A stretch of DNA of 28,375 nt from Chromera velia (taxonomy: Eukaryota; Sar; Chromeraceae): assembly GCA_018398765.1 (NCBI GenBank), contig JAHBMJ010001612.1, positions 1-28,375 on the forward strand, given 5' to 3'. The translations under genes were made by a program, and so were the position numbers. Position 1 is the first letter of the stretch; the number at the start of each line of letters is the position of its first letter. The notes under the pieces are model-generated. The model was given only the letters and a program-made list of their open reading frames with translations, had not been told where the DNA came from and did no database searches. Below, piece after piece: positions 1 to 10,800 of this stretch.

Positions 1-725
1 TTATTGTCACTCAGACGCTCACATCGTTACGAGACCCCTCCCCGGGCTGCGTGGAGCACGGTCTAGGTTCGTAGCACAGAGGGGGGGCCGTGCCACGCGG
101 TAAACCATTAAAGCTAGCCAGAAGGACTCTGGACGAACAATCGCCCCCTGTCGAATGGTAACGACCCCCCCCTCTGGCCTCACCTTCCGAGTCGTGTACC
201 TCTGTAGACAGGTCTGGTTACGCTTGGCTTGATGCTCAGCTGCACTTGCCCTCTCGATATCGCAAACGGGCTGTGCCATGCGGAAGCCTTTTTTTGTGGC
301 ACGGGGGGGGGCCGTGCTGCTGCGCGGCGAAGCCGTACGGCACGCCCCCNTTCCCCCCCCCCCCTGTGCTAAAGGCATTTCACCCCCCTATATTAAGACC
401 ATCTTCGGCGCTCCTTGCATTTTCACTAGTGTAAAAAATATATCGCATTCCAATTGTATTCTTAGGAGCCGCGTACTAAAGATTATTGGAAACCTGGTTT
501 CCAAAGGGGGGGAGGACAGGTGGTTTGTAATTTATCAACCGCGTAGGTCGGACCCCCCTAGGAACCCCCTTTCCTTCAAATGATTGAAAGCGTTGCTTCT
601 ATTAAAACAGTGATCACTAAATTCAATTTGGACATCTAATGAAAATATATGTATATTACAACATTCATCAAGGGGCCTCAGGCTAAAAAAATGGCTCGCA
701 CTGAGGAGGAGAGAGGTTTCTTTTT
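1..725. other. Non-coding, homopolymer-rich left end
   Basis: I see no supportable gene here. The stretch has runs of G or C of 6 to 12 bases (for example around 80, 165, 301, 345-364, 505 and 550) and a single undetermined base (N) at 350 inside a C run, probably a consensus failure in a homopolymer. Short open frames exist on both strands but are of chance length, cross the homopolymers and match no family I know. Confidence 0.6.
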
Positions 726-1365
726 CCATCCATCCCTCCGCATTCTATTACTCAATCCATCTATCCATCCCTCCGGCCCTTACTCACTCCATCCATCCCT
801 CCCTCATTCACTCCATCAATTTATGCATCCATCTGGTGTATCTATCCATCCATCCATCTATCCATCCATCCATCCATCCATCCATCCATCCTTCAGTCCT
901 AGCCTTCAGTTACTCCCTCACTCCATCTACCCATCCCTCACCGTCCCTCCCTTACTCACTCCATGAATCCATCCTTCACTCACTCCATCACTCTATCCAT
1001 CAATTTATTCATCCCTCCCTCTCTCCCTTCCTCTATCTATCCATCCATCCGTCCGTCCATCCGTCCTTCACTCCATACATCAATCCATCCGTCACTCACT
1101 TCATCTATCTATCCCTAGATCCATCCATCCCTCATTTACTCCATCACTCCATCCATCCACCCATCCATTCCTCCTCACTCCATCCCTCTATCCACCTATC
1201 CATCCCTCACTTACTCCATCCATGCATCCCTCAATATCTCTCATTCATTCTATGATCATTCGATCCATCTATCCATCCATCCATCCACCCATCCACCCAT
1301 CTATCCATCCCTCCATCTATCCATCCATCCATCCATTCATCCATCCATCCATCCATCCATCCATC
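726..1365. repeat. (CATC)n-type microsatellite block
   Basis: About 640 bp of degenerate tetranucleotide repeat, mostly ATCC/CATC with TATC, CTCC and CACT variants. It reads open for 70 to 140 codons in several frames as Pro-Ser-Ile-His repeats. That is a product of the repeat and not a protein. Confidence 0.95.
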
Positions 1366-1465
1366 AGAGCATTGAGTGCAAAGAAAACCAACGGGGAGCA
1401 TGTATGCATGCATACATTGAGTGGAAAAAAAGGCAACGGAGAGCATTGAGTAGAAAGAGAGACAC
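1366..1465. repeat. Short degenerate tandem repeat
   Basis: Three imperfect units follow the microsatellite. Each carries GAGCAT and/or ATTGAGTG followed by an A-rich stretch and AACGG. The ATTGAGT core starts near 1370, 1416 and 1445. No coding signal. Confidence 0.6.
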
Positions 1466-2375
1466 CTTGTTCTCCACCTTGTTCTCCAGATACTAAGTCT
1501 GTCAGTCTGAGACGGTTACCCTCTCTTGGTAAACTTGGACACTTCAACACTGTTTAAGCCTGCTTTCTGCCTTGCTCTCCAACTCACTGAGTCCACTGTC
1601 CATACTTCTGCAAGAATCCGTGTGAACAGGCGATACTGCTCAGAAGAACATCGGCGAAGAAAAGGTTGCAACATACACTTATCTAAGGTGATATATAATG
1701 ATTGAGGTTTTTGTTATGTATGCCGCGTCCCCGTGTATGAGGGGTGGATCTAGCCTAGTCTGTCAAAAGGTTCTGGTTCGTCCTGTCTATTCTGAATCTA
1801 GGAACACTGCTCATTAATCACTTTTACTGCGGCTTATTTCTCAAGTGGCAGTAGAGTAGGACTCGGAGAACAACGAAAAGAGGGGAGAGGCAGGGCAAAA
1901 ACTTTCAAAAAGTTTATTTCCTTGGCAAAGGCTACCCTTTGACGGCGGAGAACAACTTTAAAGAGACCCTCCCCATTAATTTGCCCCTTATTTTCTCAAC
2001 CTTCTTTTCTTCTTTTCCTTTCATGCGCTTGCCCCCTTTTCTTTTTTTTTTTCCTTCTTGTTTGTATACAAAGAATCAATCATAAAAGGATCGCTTACTT
2101 TACGCCTTCCGAGTTAAAAGACCCAGAGAACGCTGCGACCTCCCTACTGAGAAGGCACTCAGGCTAGAAAGGCCCTCTGGTTCCCCTCCTGTTGTGATAT
2201 ATCGGTTTCAAATTGATGCTCGCGCTACGTGATGCTAGCTAGCATGCAGGCGCTGATTTTTTTTTGTGCAGCCTGCATATACATTGTGGCGACGCTGTGT
2301 TTTACACCTTGACTGCATGCGCGTTAGGTCTGACGCGTGCGTTCATCTTCGGCGCCGCCGGCATGGCCTTTAGCC
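1466..2375. other. Intergenic DNA without recognised features
   Basis: No exon, RNA gene or long open frame can be supported. It includes a T/C-rich patch around 1985-2060. Stop codons are frequent in all frames. Confidence 0.5.
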
Positions 2376-2495
2376 GCTTGTTGGCCACCTTTGGCGGCCT
2401 TCAATCAAGACATACGATTTTCTTCGGCGGCCTCTGGCCGCCTTTGATCAAGACTAAGACCATCTTCGGCAGCCTTCGATCAAGCGTAGCTTAGT
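2376..2495. repeat. Degenerate direct repeats with a GGC core
   Basis: Three imperfect copies of a GGCGGCC(T)TT-ATCAAGA word occur close together, with GGCGGCCTTC near 2391, CTGGCCGCCTTT near 2432 and GGCAGCCTTC near 2467, each followed by (A/G)ATCAAG. A similar word, ACCATCTTCGGC, recurs near 409 and 2459, so this may be a fragment of a dispersed repeat. Confidence 0.5.
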
Positions 2496-3229
2496 GTCAG
2501 GGGGGTAACACATGTACATGCAGTTTAAAAAGAATATATAATACAAGACAATGTTTCATACTCAATTAAATAATTTGAATATGGTTAACTTTTAAGTTTA
2601 AAAGCTATTAATTTGAATATTAAGCTATCAATAATCTAAAAATCAACATATTTCAACAACTCAGGAATAGGTTTCACTTGTTAAAAGTCTACGTTAAGGT
2701 CTACTAAGAAGGGTTGAGACTGAGGAGTACTTGCAGTGGTTGAACTATGGTTTAAACTAGGGTTTGAAGCCTTTCAGGGGTTGATATCGCTGATATAATT
2801 CACCTCGATTCCAAGTGACAGACTTGATCAGTATTAGAAACATCAAGCTAGTAGGCATGAGGATTTTTATAATTTAATGATCGTTCTGATTTTAAAAGAG
2901 TCTTCTATAAAGTTTTTTGGAAGCCTTTCATTTAACTTTGACTGAATTGCAACAATTCAATTAATATATGCATAATACGAACCGTTTGTTTCTTGCATCT
3001 TATTTTTTTATCCTTAAAAGGGCAATAGAGAGGATTGCATTAACTCATGACTTAATGTTTGTTCCAAAGTTACTTGGATTTTTTATTCTTCAAAAGTTAA
3101 GTTTGTCACATTGAAAAAAACTTTTTTTGTGTATCTTAATGTTGTATTCTAACTACTAGGCTATAAAAGCAAACATTGCGATGCGGGGGCAGCGCCGCAG
3201 CAGAGCGGCTTTAGACAGTTCCCTTATTA
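2496..3229. other. AT-rich intergenic DNA
   Basis: Clearly richer in A+T than the rest of the window, with stops in every frame and no repeat structure I can define. It ends at the left edge of the LTR element. Confidence 0.55.
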
Positions 3230-3626
3230 TGAACCACCTTCATTCACACCTGCCATCTGGTTTGCCTGCATCGCAAGGCAGCCTCGTCCCTAGTCGTGCA
3301 AGCAGCGCGCCGCCCCTGCACTGCCTGTCAGTTGGCCCCGAATGGCATACGTACGGGCCTATCGCATTTATTGGTGTCTAGATTTTTTTTTGTCTAGATT
3401 TTTTTTTTTTATTTATATATATTTTACTTTGTGGTTTTGTCTAGATTGATGTGCAGCGACAGATCGATCGACATGTACCTTCACACCCAAAGAGTATGAT
3501 CGTTGTCTCTGTCTTGTGATTGTACTTAGTACTGGACTGATGTTCCTCCTGACTGATGGAGTCCAACCTGCATGAATCTGTCAGCTAAGCCCACCAGTAA
3601 ATCATACACCAACATTGTTCTTATCA
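3230..3626 (+). repeat. 5' LTR
   Basis: The 397-bp left copy of the direct repeat, TGAACC...TTATCA. It differs from the right copy mainly by transitions, roughly one change per 10 bp over the first 150 bp. It carries an extra T-rich block around 3378-3445 that the right copy lacks. Confidence 0.75.
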
Positions 3627-3635
3627 TGGTAGCAG
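3627..3635 (+). other. Putative primer-binding site (initiator tRNA-Met)
   Basis: TGGTAGCAG starts at the first base after the left LTR. From general knowledge, this complements the 3' end of initiator Met tRNAs in many eukaryotes, the usual minus-strand primer for LTR elements. The match stops after nine bases. Confidence 0.6.
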
Positions 3636-3873
3636 TCCTGGTTATATGGGCATGACAGAAGGACTCCATAGAAGGTAACCTCATTGAGCAGTCAGAGTTG
3701 TATGCCTGATTTGCAGTGCAGCTGAGCCACATCCTAGAAGCTCGCTGTTTCTAATTGGTGCATCTTCATTTGTTTTGCTCTCGGGCACTCTTTTTTTGTT
3801 TCTTGGGCACTCGGCTATTTTAGTTCGGTCCTCTGACTCATTCCCGTCTCTTTTTAAGATTTCTTTCAAGAAA

Positions 3874-5362
3874 ATGACTTCCGATCTTCCTTATATTCTG
3901 GTATCCGTAGGAAATCTTCAGCAGGCCTGTGCGTTGGTCCTGATCTCTCCGGTGACTGTATATGAGGGGACGTTCTTGGACCTCCTCCGTGCAGCCAAAG
4001 AATTTTTAGAAGTCTTGTGGAGGACTTTTTTTATGGCCCATTCCGGCGCCAAGATGAAGACAAAACCGAAAAAAACCTAACAGGGGAAACGGCATTCCCG
4101 TGCCCCTTCCTCTTCCACCATTGAAGGTGCCTGTATTGTAGATGCAGTTGGGGATGAGAAGGGTGAGACTGTCGATGCAGTTGGGGGTGATAAGGGCGAG
4201 ACTACCCCTCCCTTCTCCGTTGATCCCCTGTGTTTGATATCCACCCCCCCACACAGACTTCCGTCTCCACCTCCTACAAATGTTTTAGGAGAAATTCCTT
4301 GCATCGTTGTTGAAGCCGATGCAATGCCCTCTCTTCCTTTTGTTTCTGCCTTTGCTGCTGTGTGTTAGCAGCCCCCAGCAACTGAGAATGGAAGTAGCCG
4401 TGGCTTTGCCCCTACCCCGTCTCTCAGCCCTGTACGTTCCCCTGTCTGGTGTGACAGCGTAGCAGAGCAGCCATCTCCTATGCCGCAGGAGGCGACTGAG
4501 GTGAAAGAAGAGGTACCCTCACACATAAAGGAGCATCCTGTCTTCTCCGCCTCCCAGCAACATGCCCTTCTGCCCCTCTAAGAGGAATCAAAGGAAAAGC
4601 AAAAGAATGTGCACCGCCGTATACGCAGTCGAACATGCGTGCCAGAAGAAATCTAGCCAAAAGCAGGCATCCCTGCCTTAATCCTCCTCCAGCCCCAACA
4701 TAAATCACCCAAATGCAGGGGTAACCGGGGTCCCATCTTTGTCATGCAAAGACGTCCCTCGATCTGATGACCAGCATGAAGTCATCTCGTGTACTGTAGT
4801 CGATGGAGATGGAGAGGAACTTCACTGTCCCGCCGTCCCCGCTGCACCCGTAACCGCTTGTGAACCCAAATCGTAAGCCTCCCACAGTCCCTCCAATCTA
4901 AATGACTACGTGGACCCACTACAGCCATCTGCAGCCATGACTGAGTGTGCATTTGTCTCCCCATCTCCGACTGCTCAGGTAAGAGACGAGAGCCGTGCGC
5001 CCTTTCCAGCCACCCAACAGATTGTAACTGAACCTACCAGTAGCACAGCATTGCCTTCCTCTTCTTTTGCCACGTGCATTCCAAAATGGCAGAAGAAAGC
5101 AGAAAAGCAGCAAGCTCATAAGGCGAAGAAGAAAGGAGGTGTAGATAAACTCCACTGGTGGCAATTCCAAAGTGATCTAACCGGTTGTGACACCTCTGCA
5201 TCTCCGACAGAGGATGTTCTCAAGCATCATGAAGAAGCAACAGAGACCCCAAATGCCCTTCTACCTCAATCCAGGGGTCCCCAAGTCCAAGAGTCAGACC
5301 TAGAGTCAGACGACCAGTACTGGGGAACCTTTCATGCTTCCTGGCAGACTGCGTTAAGCTAA
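3874..5362 (+). pseudogene. Degenerate internal ORF of the LTR element
   Basis: A reading frame starts at ATG 3874 (MTSDLPYILVSV...) and keeps coding-like composition for about 500 codons, broken by in-frame stops at 4078 (TAA), about 4366 (TAG), 4579 (TAA), about 4654 (TAG) and 4876 (TAA). One frame change lies around 4620-4690: the upstream part uses frame 1 and the part through 4910-5362 uses frame 2. The last 150 codons are intact and hydrophilic, with a Lys-rich patch (KKAEKQQAHKAKKK) and an acidic Ser-rich end. The upstream part has an internal duplication, VDAVGDEKGET followed by VDAVGGDKGET. I do not recognise the family. Its place inside the LTRs suggests a gag-like or element-specific protein, but there is no zinc knuckle or enzyme motif. 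Confidence 0.55.
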
Positions 5363-6101
5363 AGAGGGGGGAAAGGCATCAATCGAGAGGTGTTGCGGTA
5401 TCTTTGTCAATAAGTCAGAAGCGTAAAAACTTTTTGTCTTCTTTTGTTTGTTTTGCTGTTCTTTTGACAAGCCGATTCGTTTTTGTTTTTCTTTTTGAGT
5501 ATCTGATTCTACCGGTCTGTCTGTATTTAGTTTAGGCATTTAGTACATTGAATGCGACCTTTACGTACTGTCTAACAGTCTGTCTCTCCAGTGTCATCCC
5601 CAGTGCGGACCTCTTTTCCAACGGCATATTCCTGAATGTTTCCACAGTGACTCTATCTCTGCAATAAGCGATTCCCTCTTATATCGGCACATGTTTCACA
5701 TGCACCCACCTTGCTTTTTGTCTGGTGTAACAGTTGTTATCATGCATTCAGAGAAAAAGAATAAGAACACCAAAGTTCAAGAGGAAAGAAATTCAGAAAA
5801 ACGTCTTTCTCCTCATTTTGTCCTCTGTATTTTCTGTAGAGCCTCGCCAACGTGTGGCTATTTCCTTTTGTGTCTGTCCTCATTCTTTCTTCCTATTACT
5901 AGCCACTCCGTTTTAGCATTCCGTTTCTCCTTCTCGTTCTTTGGTCTGACTGCACTATAAGAGACCTTCGCTGGTCCCCAGTCTGTGTGGCTCAAGCGTT
6001 TTCCTCAATTTCCTTTCCCTTGAAGTTCTTTTCCTCTTCATCAGTCAACCTTTTTCGCCAGCTGGCTGCACAGCACAACCGTCAGTGAAACAAACAGAAC
6101 A
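5363..6101. other. 3' internal region of the LTR element, no gene seen
   Basis: T/C-rich DNA between the end of the broken ORF and the purine tract. Two short overlapping open frames near 5691-5960 look like chance, and their composition follows the local pyrimidine bias. Confidence 0.45.
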
Positions 6102-6157
6102 AAAAAAAGAAAGAAAGAAAGAAAGCAAGAAAGAAAGAAAGAAAAAAAGGAAAAAGG
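6102..6157 (+). other. Purine tract before the 3' LTR
   Basis: An almost pure A/G run built on GAAA repeats that ends about 10 bp before the right LTR. Its place matches the polypurine tract that primes plus-strand synthesis, but it does not touch the LTR and may have expanded later as a microsatellite. Confidence 0.4.
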
Positions 6158-6167
6158 ATGTATGTTA

Positions 6168-6746
6168 TGAACCACCTTCGTTCACACCTACCATCCGGTT
6201 TGCCTGCGTCGCGGGACAGCCTCGTCCCTAGTCGTGCAAACAGCGTGCCGCCCCTGCACTGCCTGTCAGTCGGCTCCGAATGGCATGCGTACAGGCCTAT
6301 TACATTTATTGGTGACAATTTGGTGTCTAGATTGGTGTGCAGCGACAGATCAATCGACATATACCCAAAGAGTGTGATCGTTGTCCCTGTTTTATGATTG
6401 TGCTTAGTACTGGACTGACACTCCTCCTGACTGGTGGAGTCCAACCTGCAACCTCCCTGAACCTAACTACCACTTAAAAGTTCAAGCCGCATTTTTGGAT
6501 AAGCTTGAAAGTCCACGCCGCAGGCGCGGATCATTTACGGTGTTTTGAAAGCTAAAGCCACATATCTGGACGGTGTCTTAACCGTCTATGCCACAGGTGT
6601 GGACGGTCTCTTGAAAAACGATGCCATAGATAGAGATCATCTTGATTATATTTTTTTAAGTGGCACTTAGGTTCAGGGAGGTTCAACCTGCATGAATCTG
6701 TCAGCTAAGCCAACCAGTAGACCATACGCCAACATGGTTCTTATCA
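6168..6746 (+). repeat. 3' LTR, interrupted by a MITE
   Basis: The right copy of the LTR. Taking out the inserted element and one target copy leaves about 337 bp that align end to end with the left LTR apart from its T-rich insert. The tail after the MITE (TGAATCTGTCAGCTAAGCC...) continues exactly where the left LTR does. Confidence 0.75.
6451..6682. mobile_element. MITE with 29-bp TIRs, Mutator-like target duplication
   Basis: The ends are inverted repeats: ACCTCCCTGAACCTAA at the left equals the reverse complement of the right end, and the match extends to 29 bp with two mismatches (continuing to CCACTTAAAA). The 232-bp body has no ORF. It is flanked by CAACCTGCA at 6442-6450 and 6684-6692; with one more base the flanks are CCAACCTGCA and TCAACCTGCA. 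The left LTR, which lacks the insert, carries one such copy, so the empty site is seen directly. A 9-10 bp duplication with TIRs fits a non-autonomous Mutator-like DNA transposon. The interior has loose repeats of a GAAAG...CCAC...GGACGGT word. Confidence 0.85.
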
Positions 6747-7258
6747 ACTTTTAATTGCTTAGGTTATTTTAAACTAAAATTAATTAATGCTTGTAATTTC
6801 TATGTTCTTTCTAGTTATGCTTGAGTAGCGTAGAGTAGCATACAACAATGTAGGTCATGCATGTGGTTTGTGAGGTAAATACTAAAATAAACTAGAAAAT
6901 AAAGATGATTGCAACAGACTTGAGCACGCCTCGGTTGAAATTTAGTCTGCATCTAGGTGTGCATAGTTTCCTTTCTTTCTTATGTGACAGGCCAGTATGA
7001 CCTAGGCTGTCATGGTGACAATCAGATAATTTGACGGATAACAAAACATTTTCGTGTACAGTCCTATACTCATGCATTCTAATGCATTCATTACATGATA
7101 GCCTGCAGACCAAACAATACTAATTATGTAACTAATAATGATAATCATGATGATGGTGCTGATGATGATCGCGGTAGTGATCGCGGCGTTGACTGATTGT
7201 TTTGGCATACTTATCAGCACTGTTGTGAGACTGGCAGGATCTATATAATTGAAGTGTA
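6747..7258. other. AT-rich spacer downstream of the Obg gene
   Basis: Between the LTR element and the minus-strand gene. It has a short ATGATG-type repeat around 7133-7170 and no coding signal. It should hold the Obg 3' UTR, but I could not identify a poly(A) signal with confidence. Confidence 0.5.
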
Positions 7259-7560
7259 TCAAGCTGTTCTTAATTTGTCCTTCAATGATATTTGTTCTTC
7301 TGATCTGTTTCTATCTAGCTCTTGTAGGAAGGGGCCTCTTCCTTCACCAGGACCACCTTCCTGCCTCTCCACTGGCAGCTCCTCGGTCCTCGCTGCCTTT
7401 TCTTCTGCATGTGCTCTCTGAGACTCCCTCTGCTGGACGCGTTCCAGGACCCTCTTGAGAAGAGACGAACCCGGGAGCTGCTGCACGAGCGGATGAAACC
7501 TGCAGGCCCGAGGCACCAGTCACGCGCATGTACGGGAAGACACACACACACACACACACG

Positions 7561-7603
<43 letters not shown>

Positions 7604-7627
7604 ACACAGACACACACAGACACACAG

Positions 7628-7661
<34 letters not shown>

Positions 7662-7674
7662 GGACACACAAACA

Positions 7675-7710
<36 letters not shown>

Positions 7711-7803
7711 GAGACACACACACAGACACACACACACACAGACACAGACACAGACACAGACACAGACACAGCCACAGACACACACACGCACACACACACA
7801 CAA

Positions 7804-7837
<34 letters not shown>

Positions 7838-10800
7838 ATGTACACGCCCAGAGAGAGAGAGAGAAAGAAGAGACAAGTACTGAGACAATAAGAAAGGAAG
7901 GAGGAGTGGGGTAGAGGTTGTGGCAGGCGGAGAGGTTAATGGACAGATAAGAGGGAGGGCAGGCCGAATCCCCACGTGCATTCTTTTGATTCGCCGGCAT
8001 CACTCCCTGCAGGGGGGTGCCGTTCCCCTTTGGGACGAAAAGACCCCGCACCTCCTCCGACAAACTCTCTCCGACATTCATCGCCTCTTCCAAAACACAA
8101 ATGGAAACAACAGCCGGCCTACTGACCGAAATGAGTGCCCCCCCACTCTCAAGATGTCTCCATCTGATGCCCCTGCAGCCACTAGCCCGTCGAGGCCCCC
8201 TGCAAAGGAGCGAGGGAAGGAAGGAAGGAAGGACGGGAAGACCGACAGATAGAGAGGCAGGCAGAGAGAGAAAGCAAGAGGGAAAACAAAGAGAGAGACC
8301 CATGCATCTTATCAGAATCAGAAGCAGGCCCAGAGAAGACGCCCACCATTCACTCTCAAAGGATGAATCTGACAGGGATCAAACCGCGCAGGCTGGGCAC
8401 ATTAGCGATGCGAGTTCTTCAGAGGGACACAAGGGTGACTCGGAGGTTTTCCCGCAAGCCGGAATTTGCCTACACAGTCGGGTATTTACGATCGAAAAGC
8501 CACTCCGAAGCAGGAAGGAAGGAAGGAAGGAGATGCACCAGAGACGACCAAGCGAAGCACCGGACTGTTCACGACGGAGTGTGTGAAGAGACTAAAATGA
8601 ATGTGAATGTGAATGATTGAATACATGAACAACGAGGGAATATACACACGGGCAAAACATGCAAAGAAGGGATCCAAAGATAGGCAAACAGCCCACAGGC
8701 ACCACTCTATCTCACGTGCACAACAACTGACCGAGCACCTCTAGGACCTGATAGAATCTCTCCTCGGCCTTTTCATACTGCCAGTCAGTCAAGCTGCACA
8801 TGCATGCGCACGCAAAGCAAAATCGAAATGCCACTCAACAGGAGAGCCTCGAGGAATTCTGTTTTCGCTGCAAGAACAAGGGTCCGAAAAGGCGAGAAAA
8901 AAGAAAGAGCAAGTCAAAGTGCGCAAAACAAAACCAACTTCATCTAAATACAGACCCAGCTGATCGAAGGGGACTAAAGAAATGGAGCATCCCTTCGAAA
9001 TCCCATCCACTTATTTCATTTTTTTTTTTCTGTCTTTCTTCTCTCATCCCTAACTCATCCCATGTCCCACGGAGAGGTCGGACGGACTTCGACAGAAATA
9101 ATCAGCAGCGCATCCTCGGGTCAGCAGAATGAATGTCGACCGTCCCCGGATTGCGCACAAAACGGTAAAAAAAAAGCAAAGTCCTTTCCATCGTGCAATC
9201 TCCGGCCAGACGCGGAAATACAAAGCCAGCTCAGAAGCCCAGACGAGACAGAAGGCCCAAGGGAAACACAGGAAGCAGAACGGAAGGGAAAAGAGGTAAT
9301 TGAAAGACTCACGCACTCACTCAGCTGCAAGTTCAATCTTTCGTCCCTTCAATCTCCACTCCCCTGGGCCCTCTGAGGCCACGCTGACCCTCCACTCTCT
9401 CCCCTTTTCTTTTTTTTTCTCTCTCTCCTCAGTCTTTGCAGACTCATTCTCTAAATCTATTTCTCTCTCGGCTTCCCAGCCCTCGGCCTCCAGGTCGTCT
9501 TCTTCGCCCCGACCCGCAAATCCTCCAGAATCACACGACGCAAGGAGAGTCCTGAGGGCATCACGCGCCCTTCCCCTGGGCTTCTCCCTCTGATCTCCCT
9601 CCCCGTCTTTCTCTTCCTCCCCGCTCTCTTCACTTTCCTCCCCAATGAAGAGAGACGGCCCGACCTGAAGGACGCACCATACAAAACAGACAAGGATAAC
9701 CAGGATGACAGATACAACAAAAGAAGCGGAAAAAATATGTCAAATTCTCGCGCGTGCAATCAGATCAGAGATCAGGTTTGAAGGGGAAACCTTGGAGTCC
9801 ATACTCAAAACTTGCTGCGCGAGAAAGAACCGTCAACGCCCCGCAAACCCAACCAGAACCCTAAGACTAGACAAAGGGCCCTCGGACCAACCAACCGACC
9901 AACGGACCTCTCCAACAAGACGTTCAAGTTGAAGAGCGTCTGCCATTCTGTCGTCCTCTAGGGTGTCTGTCTTGTCGAGGAGTTGCCGCAGTCGCCTCAT
10001 CAGCTCTTGGACTCCCTCTCCTGTCGCGGCAGACACGGCCAGGAGACGGCTGTGGGGAAGCACCTGGCGGATCGAAAGGGAGGGAGGGAGGGATGCGGTC
10101 GGTGCATCCATGAGAGTGTATGCAAGGAAGGAAAAAAGGTGTCGCTGAAGAGGCAGGGGAGGGGCACGGAGACTGAGACGGACACGAGAGGGGAGACGCG
10201 CATGGAAGTATGGAAGACATGCGGGTGTGAAGTAATTTCGACATCGACACGGCACGGTCGATAAAACCGAGCGCTGAGGAAGGAACTTTGCTCAGAGAAG
10301 AAAAGGAACGGGTCTTGGCATCACAGTCACAGGTACGATGCTGAAGAAAAGAAAGAAAAGAGTGATCGTGTAGTGGGATAGGAAAGGCTGATGGTCAAAT
10401 TGATCATGGATAAACAGGGAATCTTCACAAGTGACGCAGTATAAGAAGGAAGGCTTGGTCGATCAATCGCCGTCCATCAAGTCTCTTTCTTTCTTCACTC
10501 TCTCAAGATCACCACTTCTGTTCCACCCCCCTCCGTCCATTCACTCCTGCCACGCAACGCCGTGGTCTCTCTCGACTTACCCGCTTCAGTTGTTCCTCTA
10601 ATTTGCTTATTCTCTGTCTGACGAAGGGGAGGTCAACTTTGTTGATCACCACCACGTGAGGCTTCATCATCAGCGCGGGGGAGAAGAGTGCCATCTCCGA
10701 GTTGATCGCATGGAAATCCCCCACAACGTCCGGAGAGTCGCCACTGTCAGTCAAGTCACATCACACGACGAACACAGAACATTCAGACGAAAAGGGAAAG

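Larger units (their letters stand above)
3230..6746 (+). mobile_element. Decayed non-autonomous LTR retrotransposon
   Basis: Two direct repeats (3230-3626 and 6168-6746) bracket about 2.5 kb. Both begin TGAACCACC and end TTATCA, so they have the canonical TG...CA ends. The base after the first repeat opens TGGTAGCAG, the classic primer-binding word complementary to the CUGCUACCA 3' end of many eukaryotic initiator Met tRNAs. A purine tract lies about 10 bp before the second repeat, where a polypurine tract is expected. The interior has one degenerate ORF and no reverse transcriptase, integrase or protease that I can recognise, so the element would have depended on proteins from elsewhere. No clear target-site duplication flanks the whole element (TATTA against ACTTT). 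It could instead be two independent dispersed repeats, but the primer site makes the LTR reading better. Confidence 0.72.

Noticed and set aside
649-1449. Plus-strand ORFs of 75-139 codons rich in Pro-Ser-Ile-His
   Set aside because: They come entirely from the CATC microsatellite.
3181-6397. Similar small ORFs inside the two LTR copies (3181-3381 and 6158-6397)
   Set aside because: They resemble each other only because the LTRs are copies. Changes between the copies do not favour silent sites in that frame, and the frames end differently.
7315-8303. Long ORFs on both strands with Val-Cys or Thr-His runs (up to 319 codons)
   Set aside because: These are CA microsatellite translations with chance flanks. 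The real coding parts here are the short Obg exons at 7259-7499 and 8127-8199.
8363-8620. Plus-strand ORF (85 codons, basic) opposite Obg intron 11
   Set aside because: No family resemblance, it partly reads a GGAA repeat, and it lies antisense inside a supported intron.
9833-10255. Obg ending at the stop at 9833-9835 in exon 9
   Set aside because: The sequence after the GAG at 9908 is low complexity (GTCCGTTGGTCGGTTGG) and looks like an intron start. Splicing there gives an in-phase linker and a full OCT domain. I keep the short form only as a possible intron-retention product.
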